From the NCBI RefSeq assembly GCF_004343605.1, contig NZ_POSF01000014.1, positions 62,001-126,000 on the forward strand: DNA of 64,000 nucleotides. The letters are read 5' to 3'. The DNA is from Dehalobacter sp. 12DCB1 (GTDB lineage Bacteria > Bacillota > Desulfitobacteriia > Desulfitobacteriales > Syntrophobotulaceae). Below, piece by piece: positions 54,848-64,000 of this stretch; positions within the stretch are counted from its first letter, which is position 1, and every line of letters begins with the position of its first letter. The notes below the pieces were generated by a model. It saw nothing but the letters and a program-made list of their open reading frames with translations, ran no database searches and had not been told where the DNA came from. The position numbers and the translations under genes are program-made.

Positions 54848-56110
54848 TTATTGTTTGACGACCCGCTGTATTTTTGCTCCCAAAGCCCTGTATTTTCCCT
54901 CGAGATCTTCATAACCCCGGTCAATGTGATCGATTCTCTCCAAGACCGTGCCCTCTTCGGCAGCTAAAGCTGAGAGAAAGAGAGCTGCTCCGGCACGCAA
55001 ATCAGTTGCTTCCACAAACGCACCTTCGAGGTTTGGCCTACCGGTAATAATTGCCGTTCTTCCCTCAACGGTAATCCTGGCTCCCATCCGTCTCAACTCA
55101 GCGACATGCTGGAAGCGGTTTTCAAAAATCGTCTCGGAGACAATGCTCGTTCCGTCAGCAATCGTTAGCATTGCCAGGAATTGCGGCTGCATATCGGTCG
55201 GGAATCCCGGGTAGACCAGCGTTTTTATTTCGAGCGCTTTAAACTGTCCATTTTGACGTACCCTGACGCTGTCTCCATAAGGAGTTACTTCAGCCCCTCC
55301 CTGGCGCAGTTTGGCAATAACGGGGCCGATATGTTCGGGAATCACGTTTTCCACTAGGATGTCTCCGCCTGTCATAACGGCGGCGACCATATGCGTCCCG
55401 GCTTCTATCCTGTCAGGGATGACAGTATGTTCTGTACTCTTAAGTTTCGCGACGCCGTCGATGCGCAGGACGTGAGTCCCGGCCCCTCTGATCCTGGCGC
55501 CCATTTTATTCAGCAGATTCTGCAGGTCAACGATTTCCGGTTCTCTGGCCGCATTGCGGATGATGGTTGTTCCTTCGGTCAAAACCGCAGCCATCATGAT
55601 ATTTTCCGTAGCCCCGACACTCGGTATATCCAGATAGATATCTCCGCCCCTGAGTTTCCCCGCTGTGGCCTCTATGTATCCATGTCTCTCTTCAACACGT
55701 ACGCCGAGTTCCTGCAGTCCTTTAATATGTTGATCCATTGGACGTGTCCCAATCGCACAGCCGCCTGGTCTGGATATTTTAACCCTTCCGTTTCGTACGA
55801 GCATCGGGCCTAAAATCAAGTTGGATGCCCGCATTTTTCGCATTAGCGCATCATCGACAATGCAATCATTCAGTGAAGAGGAATCAATGGTCAGTTCATT
55901 TGAGCCGAATTGTGTTTTACAGCCAAGGCTTTTCAGAACTTCACCCATACAAAGAATATCTGTGAGATGAGGAATTCCCTGCAGCTCTGTTTTCCCATCG
56001 GCCAGAATGGCGGCTGCCATGAGCGGCAGTGATGCATTTTTTGCTCCGCTGGTCCGAATACTTCCCTCAAGTCTTTGTTTTCCCGTAATGACATAACGAT
56101 CCATCGTCAT
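54848..56110 (-). CDS. murA: UDP-N-acetylglucosamine 1-carboxyvinyltransferase
   Basis: First committed step of peptidoglycan precursor synthesis, the fosfomycin target. The 420-residue protein has GSIRTSGAKNASLPLMAA, the catalytic Cys in RPGGCAIGTRPMDQH, and YPGFPTDMQPQFLAML. Cysteine rather than Asp at the active site predicts fosfomycin sensitivity. The ATG at 56110 is preferred, with AGGAGG 7 nt upstream, to the open extension to 56131. Confidence 0.96.
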   Translation of the reverse strand: MTMDRYVITGKQRLEGSIRTSGAKNASLPLMAAAILADGKTELQGIPHLTDILCMGEVLKSLGCKTQFGSNELTIDSSSLNDCIVDDALMRKMRASNLILGPMLVRNGRVKISRPGGCAIGTRPMDQHIKGLQELGVRVEERHGYIEATAGKLRGGDIYLDIPSVGATENIMMAAVLTEGTTIIRNAAREPEIVDLQNLLNKMGARIRGAGTHVLRIDGVAKLKSTEHTVIPDRIEAGTHMVAAVMTGGDILVENVIPEHIGPVIAKLRQGGAEVTPYGDSVRVRQNGQFKALEIKTLVYPGFPTDMQPQFLAMLTIADGTSIVSETIFENRFQHVAELRRMGARITVEGRTAIITGRPNLEGAFVEATDLRAGAALFLSALAAEEGTVLERIDHIDRGYEDLEGKYRALGAKIQRVVKQ

Positions 56111-56131
56111 GTCTCCTCCTCCTTTTGCCAA

Positions 56132-57007
56132 TTAAATGACGCGTATTTCTGTTTCGAGTTGTATATCAAATTTTTCGGATACATCTTTTTGAATTAGTTG
56201 GATAAGTGTTAAAATGTCAGTGGATGAGGCGTTCCCTCTATTCACAATGAAATTGGCATGTCTCTCAGATACCTGAGCATCCCCAAGGCGACGTCCTTTC
56301 CACCCTGCCTGTTCGATTAGCCTTCCCGCGGAGTCTCCGGCAGGATTGCGAAATACACTTCCTGCGTTGGGATAATCTAGTGGCTGATGTTCTTTCCTTT
56401 TGGCCATAAGACCCTGCATCTGAGCTTGAATCACGGACTGATCCCCCGGATGGAGGGACAGCGTACATTCTAGGACAATGCATTTCTTTTCTAAAAGGGA
56501 ACTGCTGCGATATCCAAAAGTAATCTGGTCCTTCGGCAAGACTTCAATGTTCCCCTCAGGCGTCAGCACTTTGACTTTCTTAACCAAATCACCCATTCTT
56601 CCACCATAAGCACCGGCATTAATGACTGCTGCTGCACCGAGTGTCCCTGGTATACCACAGGCAAACTCGAGCCCGCTAAGGCCGCTATCTCCTGCCTCCC
56701 GGGCCAGACGCATCAGCGAATAACCTGCTTCGGCCGTGACTTCTTCACCATGCCAACGAATGCTGTCCATGGCTGTAACAACAATCACCACACCCTTGAA
56801 TCCGTGATCCGGCAGCAATACATTTGAACCCCGGCCCAGAAGCAGAAATGGTGTGTTGTTCTTTCTGCACGATTCAATCACAGAGACCAGTTCCTCAATG
56901 TCCCTAGGCCAGACAGCAAGTTTGGTCATACCGCCGACTTTCCAGGTATTCAGCTTTTTTAAAGAATAATCTTTTTCAATTCTACCCTTTATGTTCGGTA
57001 AGTACAT
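56132..57007 (-). CDS. murB: UDP-N-acetylenolpyruvoylglucosamine reductase
   Basis: FAD enzyme that reduces the MurA product to UDP-MurNAc. 291 residues, type II MurB: LNTWKVGGMTKLAVWP, LGRGSNVLLPDHGFKGVVI, GIPGTLGAAAVINAGAYGG, and the catalytic Ser in PNAGSVFRNPAGDSAGRLIE. AAAGG precedes the ATG. Between murG and murA in the dcw order. Confidence 0.96.
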   Translation of the reverse strand: MYLPNIKGRIEKDYSLKKLNTWKVGGMTKLAVWPRDIEELVSVIESCRKNNTPFLLLGRGSNVLLPDHGFKGVVIVVTAMDSIRWHGEEVTAEAGYSLMRLAREAGDSGLSGLEFACGIPGTLGAAAVINAGAYGGRMGDLVKKVKVLTPEGNIEVLPKDQITFGYRSSSLLEKKCIVLECTLSLHPGDQSVIQAQMQGLMAKRKEHQPLDYPNAGSVFRNPAGDSAGRLIEQAGWKGRRLGDAQVSERHANFIVNRGNASSTDILTLIQLIQKDVSEKFDIQLETEIRVI

Positions 57008-57072
57008 GATATTCCTTTCCCTTTTCCTTACAGCATATCATATGCTGATACGGCTTGCAGTGTTAAAGAAGT

Positions 57073-58182
57073 TTATCTCCAAGCAGTCTGCAGGCAGAGA
57101 TTGATAATGCGGTCTAAAGCTCCAGGCGCAAATGCCTCTTTGGCCCGCGCGGCCATTTCTTCTAGTTTAAACGAATTCAGCAACACTTTTTGAACATTAT
57201 CCCACAGAATCTCCGCATTCAGTTCCTTATCTAAAATAACACAGGCTGCTCCCTTATTTTCAAAAGCCCTGGCGTTATATTCCTGGTGATTTTCAGCCGC
57301 ATACGGATACGGGATCAGGATACCGGCCTTCCCTGCAGCCGAGATTTCTGCCAGCGTGGATGCCCCAGCCCGGCAGATGCACAGATCGGAGCAGGCAAGA
57401 GCTTCGGGCATATGCTCAGCGTAGGCTAAGATTCTCCATTGTTCTCTTTGCCAGTCAATATTACGCGTTTCAAGCTCCTGCAAAATCGTATCATGCGTCG
57501 CTGTCCCGGTTGCCCAGATCAACTGGATATCCGGGTATTCGGCCAGTTTTGGCAGGAGCCCGGTCAGCGCCTGGTTGATGCTCAGTGCACCTCTGCTGCC
57601 GCCGGTGACCAAAATTGTTTTCTTGCTGGGATCAAGACCAAAGGCCTTGGCTCCGGCTCTGCGGTCAATCTTGCCAATTTCTTCTCTGACCGGCAGGCCT
57701 ACAACCTGAAGCTTGTCTTTTACCCCCAAATATTTTTCACTTTCCGGAAAAGTCAGTAAAATACGTTTGGCCATTCTGGCCAATATTTTATTGGTCTTGC
57801 CCGGAAAAGCGTTCTGTTCATGTAAAACGGTCGGGATACCAAAAAAGGCAGCTGTCAGGACGACCGGGCCAGATACATAGCCGCCGGTCCCTACAACCAG
57901 ATCCGGACTAAATTCTTTCAAGATCTTTTTCGTTTCCCATAAGGCCCGAACGTTCGTGCCGGCTGCTTTCAATATTTCGGTACTTAACTGCCGCGGCATC
58001 CCTTGACCGGATATTCCAAGGAATTCGAGACCGTTTTCCGGAGCCAACTTCGCTTCCATACCGCTTCTTGTTCCAACGTACAGGATGCGGATATCATTCA
58101 GCCGCTCCTGCAGCGCTTTGGCAATTGCCATTGCAGGATAAATATGCCCGCCTGTACCGCCTCCGGTTACAATAACCCGCAA
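57073..58182 (-). CDS. murG: UDP-GlcNAc transferase MurG (lipid II synthesis)
   Basis: Transfers GlcNAc to lipid I at the inner membrane face. 369 residues with GGGTGGHIYPAMAIAKAL at the start, HEQNAFPGKTNKILA, TGGSRGALSINQAL and CRAGASTLAEISAAGKAGILIPYP. TTG start at 58182 with GAGGAGG 8 nt upstream, adjacent to the ftsW stop. Confidence 0.97.
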   Translation of the reverse strand: MRVIVTGGGTGGHIYPAMAIAKALQERLNDIRILYVGTRSGMEAKLAPENGLEFLGISGQGMPRQLSTEILKAAGTNVRALWETKKILKEFSPDLVVGTGGYVSGPVVLTAAFFGIPTVLHEQNAFPGKTNKILARMAKRILLTFPESEKYLGVKDKLQVVGLPVREEIGKIDRRAGAKAFGLDPSKKTILVTGGSRGALSINQALTGLLPKLAEYPDIQLIWATGTATHDTILQELETRNIDWQREQWRILAYAEHMPEALACSDLCICRAGASTLAEISAAGKAGILIPYPYAAENHQEYNARAFENKGAACVILDKELNAEILWDNVQKVLLNSFKLEEMAARAKEAFAPGALDRIINLCLQTAWR

Positions 58183-59298
58183 TTAAAAGACCTCCTCAGA
58201 TCTGCCCGCAGCCGCAGAAATATTCAAGAGCAGCCCGGCCCCGATCATTGTAAATAAAAGTGATGTACCCCCATAGCTTAGGAATGGCAAGGTGATTCCC
58301 GTTACCGGCAAAACGCCCGATACCACACCCATATTGATCATGGCCTGAATCCCGATCAGGGATGTCAAACCCACAGCCATCAAGCCAAGAAATGGTTCCG
58401 GTGCCAGCATCGCTGTCCGGAAGCCGCGCCAGATGAAAAGGAAAAAGAGCAGAACAACGAGTGAGGCACCGACAAAACCAAGCTCTTCTCCAACCATGGC
58501 AAAAATAAAATCTGTATGGTTCTCAGGCAGATAAAGAAATTTTTGTCTGCTTTGACCGAGTCCCAGTCCGAATAATCCGCCAGGCCCAAGTGCCAGGAGC
58601 GACTGGATCGTCTGATAACCCTTACCTGAAGGATCAGCCCACGGATCAAGGAAAGCAAAGATCCTACGCATTCTGTACGGAGCAGCTGCGATCGCGGCAA
58701 CCACCATCGCCAGCCCGGCCAGACCAAGACCTGCCATGTGCCACATTCTGGCCCCTGCGGCCAGAAGCATAAAGAAAACCGTTGCAGCAATTACCAACGT
58801 TGTACCGAGATCAGGCTGCAGCATAATCAGGGCACAGACCACACCCAGCAAGGCCAGAGAAGGGATGATGCCCTTACGGAATGACTTGATCCGATAAGGA
58901 TTTACGGCAAGGAACCTCGCCATAGTCAGTACCATGGCCAGTTTCGCCACTTCGGAAGGCTGGATGGACATCGGACCAAGTCCAATCCAGCGGGTTGCAC
59001 CATTCACTGTCCTGCCGATTCCCGGGATCTTAACCAGGATCAGCAGAAACAAAGCTGCGTATAAAATAGGTTTCGCCCATTTATGCAAAAACGCGATATC
59101 AATCATGACGGTGACACCCATGGCCGCAAGCCCCAGAGCTACCCACAGCAGGTCCGCTTTAAAATAGTGATAAGGATCCTCATAGTACAGGTAGCCTTTC
59201 ACAGCACTGGAACTATAGGTCATGATGATCCCGATCAGCAGCAATATAAGAATCACACCTAGTAGAACCGGGTCGACCTTTAGGAATTTTCGGATCAC
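58183..59298 (-). CDS. ftsW: FtsW/SpoVE-type lipid II glycosyltransferase
   Basis: A 371-residue SEDS-family membrane protein with about ten helices. Signature parts are YSSSAVKGYLYYEDPYHYFK, GATRWIGLGPMSIQPSEVAKL, MLQPDLGTTLVI and PVTGITLPFLSYGGTSLL. Between murD and murG in the dcw cluster, where Bacillus has spoVE. Whether it serves division, spore cortex or both cannot be told. GTG start. Confidence 0.92.
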   Translation of the reverse strand: MIRKFLKVDPVLLGVILILLLIGIIMTYSSSAVKGYLYYEDPYHYFKADLLWVALGLAAMGVTVMIDIAFLHKWAKPILYAALFLLILVKIPGIGRTVNGATRWIGLGPMSIQPSEVAKLAMVLTMARFLAVNPYRIKSFRKGIIPSLALLGVVCALIMLQPDLGTTLVIAATVFFMLLAAGARMWHMAGLGLAGLAMVVAAIAAAPYRMRRIFAFLDPWADPSGKGYQTIQSLLALGPGGLFGLGLGQSRQKFLYLPENHTDFIFAMVGEELGFVGASLVVLLFFLFIWRGFRTAMLAPEPFLGLMAVGLTSLIGIQAMINMGVVSGVLPVTGITLPFLSYGGTSLLFTMIGAGLLLNISAAAGRSEEVF

Positions 59299-59376
59299 AT
59301 AGCTCCCCCCTCCAAAATCATTCGGGTTCCGGAATGGTACTATGTTTACACCGACATTTTCCAGTGAATCTTAGTA

Positions 59377-60744
59377 TCATTCGGGTTCGCTATAATGCTT
59401 ACGCACCAAATCCTTAAACAATTCCCCTCTTTCTTCATAACTTTTAAACATATCCCAACTTGTACAAGCTGGCGACAGTAAGACGACGTCGCCCGGCATT
59501 GCCTCAGCAATAGCAATATTGACTGCATCCTCAAAATCAAGCGCCCGGATAATGTTCGAGAACCTTAAGCAGACAGCAATCTCCTCGAGCTCCGGAGCAG
59601 CCATCCCCACTAAAATCAGACTTTTTACCCTTTTACGGGCTTCCTGCAAGAATTCCGTCATATCAAGACCTTTGTTTTTACCTCCAGCAATCAGCACAAT
59701 CGGTTCCTCATAGGACTGAAGGGCTTTAATCGATGAATCCGGATTGGTTCCCTTGGAATCATTAATATACAGAATATCTTCAAATCTGCCAACGATTTCC
59801 TGGCGGTGTTTCACCGGCCGAAAGTGACGCAGTACGTCAGCAATTTTGGAGATATCAAGTCCGAACTCGAGCGCAGCTGCCACTGCAGCCATCACGTTCT
59901 CAAGATTATGGCCACCCTTCAACAGCAGTTCCTTGCGTCCGATGATCGTCGCGGCAACGCTATGATCTTTTTTCAGGACAATATCCTCTCCATTTAAGCA
60001 GATTCCGTCTGGCAAATTTTCCTTCAAGCTGAAGAATATCACCCGGGCCTTGGCTATAGCGGCTAATTCTTTAACAGTCGGATCATCCCAGTTTAGAATG
60101 GCCAAATCCTGTTCCGTCTGGTTTTCAAGAATCCTGGCTTTAGCTGCAGCATACCTCTCCAGTGAACCGTGCCGGTCCAAATGGTCAGGGGTCAGATTCA
60201 AAAAGATCGCAATGTTCACCCTGGTCTTATTAATCAGTTCCAGCTGAAAGCTCGAAAGCTCTGCAACGACAATTCCATTCTGATCAAGATGTTCAACCTG
60301 GCCGCATAAAGCAAGCCCAATATTCCCGGCAACGACCGTCTCACGTTTGGTTTCCTTAGCCAGTTCTCCGACAAGCGTCGTGGTCGTCGTTTTGCCGTTA
60401 CTTCCGGTTATGCCGGCAATCACTGCCCTTGAATCCCTCAAAGCAAGCTCTACCTCGCTCCAAAGTGGAATACCCGCCGCTGAAGCCTGCCGGATAAACG
60501 GCAGGGACGGAGAAACACCCGGCGATAAAACCAATAAATCAGGCCTGATCTCTTTCAGATCCGGTTCCCTTTCCAAAATAAGGTGAGAAGCGTCCAGTTT
60601 CAATTCATCTATGCCTGTAAGCCTGTTCAAAGGCTGCATATCAGTAAGAAAGACCTCCGCCGCTTTGCCCTGAAGCTTTCGGGCCGCAGCCAGGCCACTC
60701 CTGCCACCGCCTACGATCAGTACTCTTTTTTGGGCTAATTCCAC
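59377..60744 (-). CDS. murD: UDP-MurNAc-alanine D-glutamate ligase
   Basis: Adds D-glutamate to the muropeptide precursor. 455 residues, with N-terminal Rossmann VLIVGGGRSGLAAARKL, the ATP loop GITGSNGKTTTTTLVGEL (about 113-130), NLTPDHLDRHGSLE, and C-terminal YINDSKGTNPDSSIKAL. GTG start with GGAGG 9 nt upstream. Follows mraY by 18 nt. Confidence 0.97.
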   Translation of the reverse strand: MELAQKRVLIVGGGRSGLAAARKLQGKAAEVFLTDMQPLNRLTGIDELKLDASHLILEREPDLKEIRPDLLVLSPGVSPSLPFIRQASAAGIPLWSEVELALRDSRAVIAGITGSNGKTTTTTLVGELAKETKRETVVAGNIGLALCGQVEHLDQNGIVVAELSSFQLELINKTRVNIAIFLNLTPDHLDRHGSLERYAAAKARILENQTEQDLAILNWDDPTVKELAAIAKARVIFFSLKENLPDGICLNGEDIVLKKDHSVAATIIGRKELLLKGGHNLENVMAAVAAALEFGLDISKIADVLRHFRPVKHRQEIVGRFEDILYINDSKGTNPDSSIKALQSYEEPIVLIAGGKNKGLDMTEFLQEARKRVKSLILVGMAAPELEEIAVCLRFSNIIRALDFEDAVNIAIAEAMPGDVVLLSPACTSWDMFKSYEERGELFKDLVRKHYSEPE

Positions 60745-60762
60745 AATACGATCCCTCCAACC

Positions 60763-61770
60763 TTAATTGATCATTAACCAAAAGGCGCTAACTCCAATCA
60801 ATGTGAAGATGGCCGCAGCCAGCCAAAAAACACGTACAACCTTTTTTTCACTCCATCCGCCTAATTCAAAGTGATGGTGCACCGGACTCATCCGAAATAT
60901 CCTCTTCCCCCGGGTCTGAAAAGAAACAACCTGAAGAACAACGGACAGACCTTCCAGGACAAAGACCCCGCCGAGAATCAGCAAAACAAGTTCACTCTTG
61001 CTGAGGACCGAGATCGTAGCCAGCGCTCCACCTAGAGCAAGTGATCCACAGTCACCCATAAAGATCCTGGCTGGATGAATGTTGAACCTTAAGAACCCCA
61101 GACAGCCTCCCGCAATGGCCGCTGCAAAAACTGCGAGGTCGCTGGAAGAAACATCAATGCCGTCAATAAATCCTGTCCGCGCCGCCAGATAAGCGATGCC
61201 GACATAACCAACAGCTGAAATGACTGTACAGCCTGCGGCCAGTCCGTCCAATCCGTCTGTCAGGTTAACCGCATTGGACATATACACCACAATAAGTATG
61301 ACCAGCGGATAATAGAAAATCCCTAAATCTATTTCCAAAGCCGTAAACGGAAGTTCTACCGTTGTACCTCTACCAAGGTACAGGGTGGAGACTCCGACTA
61401 ATATCACCGCAAGCAGGATTTGCCCGGTCAGTTTTTGCCAGGCCCGTAAGCCAAGATTCTGCTTCCTGATTACTTTTAAAAAATCATCCAAAAAACCAAG
61501 CAAGCCAAAGCCCAAGGTCACAAGGAGCATGGTTATTATTCCGGGTGAATAAGGCTTTTCCGCAATCATTAGCACTCCGGCTGTTATTCCAATAAGAAAT
61601 ATAAGTCCGCCAATCGTCGGTGTCCCGGCCTTGGCAAGATGCCGTTTGGGGCCATCCGCTCTGATACTTTGACCAAATTTTAACGTACGCAGAACCGGAA
61701 TCAAAAAAGGTCCCGCCAGAAGACTTACCAGCAGGGCAATTCCTGCCGCCAAATAGATTTTTTCCGTCAC
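60763..61770 (-). CDS. mraY: Phospho-MurNAc-pentapeptide transferase MraY
   Basis: Makes lipid I from UDP-MurNAc-pentapeptide and undecaprenyl phosphate. 335 residues, about ten helices, with [11 protein letters not shown], the catalytic [27 protein letters not shown] and [18 protein letters not shown] start at 61770. It is separated from murF by 467 bp holding two copies of the dispersed repeat and a probable own promoter, unlike the tight spacing usual here. Confidence 0.97.
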   Translation of the reverse strand: MTEKIYLAAGIALLVSLLAGPFLIPVLRTLKFGQSIRADGPKRHLAKAGTPTIGGLIFLIGITAGVLMIAEKPYSPGIITMLLVTLGFGLLGFLDDFLKVIRKQNLGLRAWQKLTGQILLAVILVGVSTLYLGRGTTVELPFTALEIDLGIFYYPLVILIVVYMSNAVNLTDGLDGLAAGCTVISAVGYVGIAYLAARTGFIDGIDVSSSDLAVFAAAIAGGCLGFLRFNIHPARIFMGDCGSLALGGALATISVLSKSELVLLILGGVFVLEGLSVVLQVVSFQTRGKRIFRMSPVHHHFELGGWSEKKVVRVFWLAAAIFTLIGVSAFWLMIN

Positions 61771-61856
61771 TTCCCGAATGTTCCTTTCTTAGCCTTAATC
61801 ACTTAATTTGAAGTTGTATACACACAAAACTTAGAGAAAATTACTCTATCGGGTAG

Positions 61857-61962
61857 GTCTGCGAGCCACAATACCGCTCTTCGGCGAATTGCGCCATCCA
61901 TGGCGCAAATGCCGCGCTCCGCAATCCGTGCTCCGCTTGACGCGGAACTGTGGCTCGCAGAC
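61857..61962 (-). repeat. Dispersed hairpin repeat, copy D (106 bp)
   Basis: In minus orientation it matches copy E in the core (GGATTGCGGAGCGCGGCAT) and in the inner hairpin TTGCGCC-ATGGAT-GGCGCAA. The outer arms begin GTCTGCGAGCCAC and end with its exact complement; copy E has GTCTGCAGGCCAC instead, again complemented on the other side. Located in the probable mraY leader. Confidence 0.85.
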
Positions 61963-61974
61963 TGATCACCGGAG

Positions 61975-62002
61975 ATAATAGACGTATTTGGGACCAGTTC
62001 AA
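61975..62002 (-). promoter_or_regulatory. Possible mraY promoter
   Basis: Minus strand TTGAAC (61997-62002), 16 nt, TATTAT (61975-61980), between repeat copies E and D. It would restore expression of mraY and the genes after it if the repeats stop readthrough from murF. Confidence 0.4.
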
Positions 62003-62116
62003 GATGCTTTGTAGTTCTTTGCTTTCAAAGAAGTGCTATACTTGATACCTATTTGCCTTAGCGTGTAAGCGGTGGTATGAAACACCTGAAAGAAATGCTT
62101 TCATATCTTATAATTA

Positions 62117-62222
62117 GTCTGCAGGCCACTGTTCCGCGAAAAGCGGAGCATGGATTGCGGAGCGCGGCATTTGCGCCATGGATGGCGCAATTCGCCGAAA
62201 AGCGGTATTGTGGCCTGCAGAC
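62117..62222 (+). repeat. Dispersed hairpin repeat, copy E (106 bp)
   Basis: Arms 62117-62137 and 62202-62222 pair except for a short internal TGTT/TATT bulge. A small 5' hairpin TCCGC-GAAAA-GCGGA, the core and the inner hairpin TTGCGCC-ATGGAT-GGCGCAA follow. It lies 16 bp past the murF stop, and faces copy D in inverted orientation across 154 bp. Confidence 0.85.
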
Positions 62223-62237
62223 AGACCCGAGAAGAAT

Positions 62238-63647
62238 TCACTCTTCACGCTTCAAAGCGCCGCTTACGCGTTCCATCCTCATGCCGCGAGATCCCTTAAC
62301 CAATACCCAGACGTCACTGCCCATCTCCTTAATAAGTGACTTCGCAAGCGAAGCGGCCTCAGCGCATTCGCTGCAAACATGAATGCTGGAGGCGGGAAAA
62401 CCTGCCTCCGAGGCTCCTTGCGCAATATCTTCAGCCATTTTGCCGACCGTGATCAGCGTGTTGATTCCCAGCTTCGCAGCAGTCTTACCTACATCCCTGT
62501 GACCGGGGACGGCAGAATCCCCCAGTTCATACATTTCACCAAGCACTGCGATCGTTTTTGCCCCTCCGCTTTCAGCCAGCACGTGCAGTGAAGCTTTCAT
62601 GGAGGTAGGATTCGCATTATACACGTCATTAATGATCGTACTCCCGAAAACGCCCTGCTGAATCTCGAGCCTCATTTTGGACAGTTCCAGTTCTTCGAGT
62701 GCTTTGGCTCCTTCAGCCAGGGATACCCCTTTAGCCAGCCCAACACTCAAAGCCGCCAGTGCATCGAGCACATTATGCTCTCCTGGCAGCGGGAGGCGAA
62801 CCTCAGCTCTGTCCTCGCCGGATACAACTTCAAAACACGTCGTTAGCGTCCCGGAGCTGTGGATATTGACAGCATAAACATCTGGAGACGCATATTTACC
62901 GGAAATCCCGTAGAAGACTTTTTTCACATCAGCAGTGGCTGCCTTGCTGACACTGAACGCATCCTCCGCATTTAGCACGGCTATGCCTCCTTCCGACAGA
63001 GCGTCAACCAGTTCCCATTTGGCCTTCGCAATATTCTCCTGTGATCCTAACAACTCCAAATGTGTTGTCCCTATATTCGTGATCACAGCAACCGAAGGGC
63101 TGCAAATATCGCAAAGGGCCCTAATCTGCCCGAGTCCGCGCATTCCCATCTCCAGAACCATGATCTCGGTTCCTGCCGGTGCATTCAGGATGGTCAGCGG
63201 CAGCCCGATCTCGTTATTATGGTTTTCCAGATTTTTATGAACCTTAAAGCTTTTAGCAAGTACGGCAGCCGTCATATCCTTGGTCGTAGTTTTGCCGCAG
63301 CTACCGGTAATCCCAATGACCACAGGATCGAGCGTTTTTCTCCACGCCCTGGCTAAATCCTGCAAAGCCCGTAGAGAATCCTCCACAGCAATGATTGCTT
63401 TGCCTGCGGGAATAACCGGAATTCCAAATTCTTTCAGGCTGTGGGTTTCCGCCAGCACAATCGAGGCTCCAGCTTCAAAGGCTTTGTGGATGAATAGATG
63501 CCCGTCGGTTTTTTCTCCCCTGATCGCAGTGAACAGCACTCCTTCGGAAGCTGCCCTGCTGTCAATGACGCATCCCTTAAAATAAGCCGACTCCGAACCG
63601 TAAAGTCTGCCGCCGAGAATTTCGGCAATCATACCGCTATTCCACAT
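62238..63647 (-). CDS. murF: UDP-MurNAc-tripeptide D-alanyl-D-alanine ligase
   Basis: Adds D-Ala-D-Ala to the precursor. From the ATG at 63647 (AGGAG 8 nt upstream) it has 469 residues; the open frame extends 50 codons more but lies inside murE. It has the Mur N-terminal domain ([31 protein letters not shown]), the ATP loop [14 protein letters not shown] and [15 protein letters not shown]. Overlaps the murE stop by 11 nt. Confidence 0.97.
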   Translation of the reverse strand: MWNSGMIAEILGGRLYGSESAYFKGCVIDSRAASEGVLFTAIRGEKTDGHLFIHKAFEAGASIVLAETHSLKEFGIPVIPAGKAIIAVEDSLRALQDLARAWRKTLDPVVIGITGSCGKTTTKDMTAAVLAKSFKVHKNLENHNNEIGLPLTILNAPAGTEIMVLEMGMRGLGQIRALCDICSPSVAVITNIGTTHLELLGSQENIAKAKWELVDALSEGGIAVLNAEDAFSVSKAATADVKKVFYGISGKYASPDVYAVNIHSSGTLTTCFEVVSGEDRAEVRLPLPGEHNVLDALAALSVGLAKGVSLAEGAKALEELELSKMRLEIQQGVFGSTIINDVYNANPTSMKASLHVLAESGGAKTIAVLGEMYELGDSAVPGHRDVGKTAAKLGINTLITVGKMAEDIAQGASEAGFPASSIHVCSECAEAASLAKSLIKEMGSDVWVLVKGSRGMRMERVSGALKREE

Positions 63648-64000
63648 AACCCAATCTCCTAAGAACTTTATCTGCTTCTTCCCGGTCATCAAAATGTATT
63701 TTTTCCGTACCGAGAATCTGATAGTCTTCATGCCCTTTGCCGGCGATAAGTACCGTGTCCCCGGAACCGGCTGCCATACAGGCTTCGGCGATCGCACTGC
63801 GGCGGTCTTTTATCACCTTGTAATTGGCTGATTTAAGCCCCGGAATAATATCTTTAATAATTTCATCAGGATCTTCAGTCCGGGGATTATCTGAGGTTAC
63901 GACAATATAGTCACTAAAACGGCTGGCGGCTTCTCCCATGAGCGGCCTTTTTTTTCGGTCCCTGTCACCGCCGCAGCCGAATACTGTGATCAGTTTTCCA
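63637..64000 (-). CDS. murE: UDP-MurNAc-tripeptide synthetase MurE, N-terminus cut by window
   Basis: Only the last 120 or so residues are inside the window. The frame enters at the right edge with [18 protein letters not shown], followed by [17 protein letters not shown] and the C-terminal GKGHEDYQI segment. The DNPR motif is the signature of MurE enzymes that add meso-diaminopimelate, which agrees with dapF and dapL in this window. Start of the visible dcw cluster; overlaps murF by 11 nt. Confidence 0.95.
   Translation of the reverse strand, partial: GKLITVFGCGGDRDRKKRPLMGEAASRFSDYIVVTSDNPRTEDPDEIIKDIIPGLKSANYKVIKDRRSAIAEACMAAGSGDTVLIAGKGHEDYQILGTEKIHFDDREEADKVLRRLGYVE

Overview
The window comes from a spore-forming, Gram-positive member of the Clostridia, most likely a Peptococcaceae/Desulfitobacteriaceae-type bacterium (Desulfitobacterium, Dehalobacter, Syntrophobotulus or a relative). 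The reasons are the spoIIGA-sigE-sigG sporulation block, DapL-type lysine/meso-DAP synthesis, the HisZ-dependent short HisG, a TrpR-family YerC regulator, RemA, SepF, FloA, PyrR attenuation and strong AGGAGG-type ribosome binding sites. The genus is inference; no rRNA gene is present. Almost everything reads on the minus strand and is chromosomal core. I see no tRNA, rRNA, CRISPR array, transposase or phage.

Layout from left to right: histidine genes (yerC-hisZ-hisG-hisD on minus, hisC divergent on plus); an ArsC-like gene; an nfeD-floA-hypothetical membrane operon; a four-gene minus-strand group DUF3793 / ferritin-like Mn-catalase relative / cysteine desulfurase / DsrE-like protein that looks like an uncharacterised sulfur or redox unit; a paaK-ACT pair; yicC-remA-gmk-rpoZ-coaBC-metK; dapF-dapL; a Ca-type P-ATPase divergent from rqcH; pyrE; two converging diguanylate cyclase genes; the pyr operon pyrR-pyrB-pyrC-carA-carB-pyrK-pyrD-pyrF; pduL-lspA-rluD; a cell-division-associated block ylmC-pgeF-HlyD-like-yggS-sepF-yggT; spoIIGA-sigE-sigG; an inserted accessory stretch (peptidoglycan-binding protein, YhgE-like permease with divergent TetR regulator, DUF3102 gene); and the dcw cluster murE-murF-mraY-murD-ftsW-murG-murB-murA-ftsQ-sbp-ftsZ.

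Regulation is unusually readable. The pyr operon has a TTGACA promoter overlapping the end of rluD, then a PyrR-type antiterminator/terminator leader, and a second likely PyrR attenuator between pyrR and pyrB. The yerC and hisC promoters each carry a different palindrome. A perfect 21-bp palindrome lies in front of the YhgE-like gene and is the probable TetR operator. Two genes (dsrE-like, ylmC) have their Shine-Dalgarno sequences buried in perfect inverted repeats.

The most interesting unexplained element is a dispersed intergenic repeat of about 105 bp, found five times (24841, 31346, 38162, 61857, 62117). Every copy is a large hairpin whose outer stem differs in sequence between copies while staying paired, with several compensatory base changes, around a conserved GC-rich core and an inner hairpin. 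Two copies lie inside the pyr operon and two, in opposite orientation, split mraY from murF. This points to selection for a folded DNA or RNA structure.
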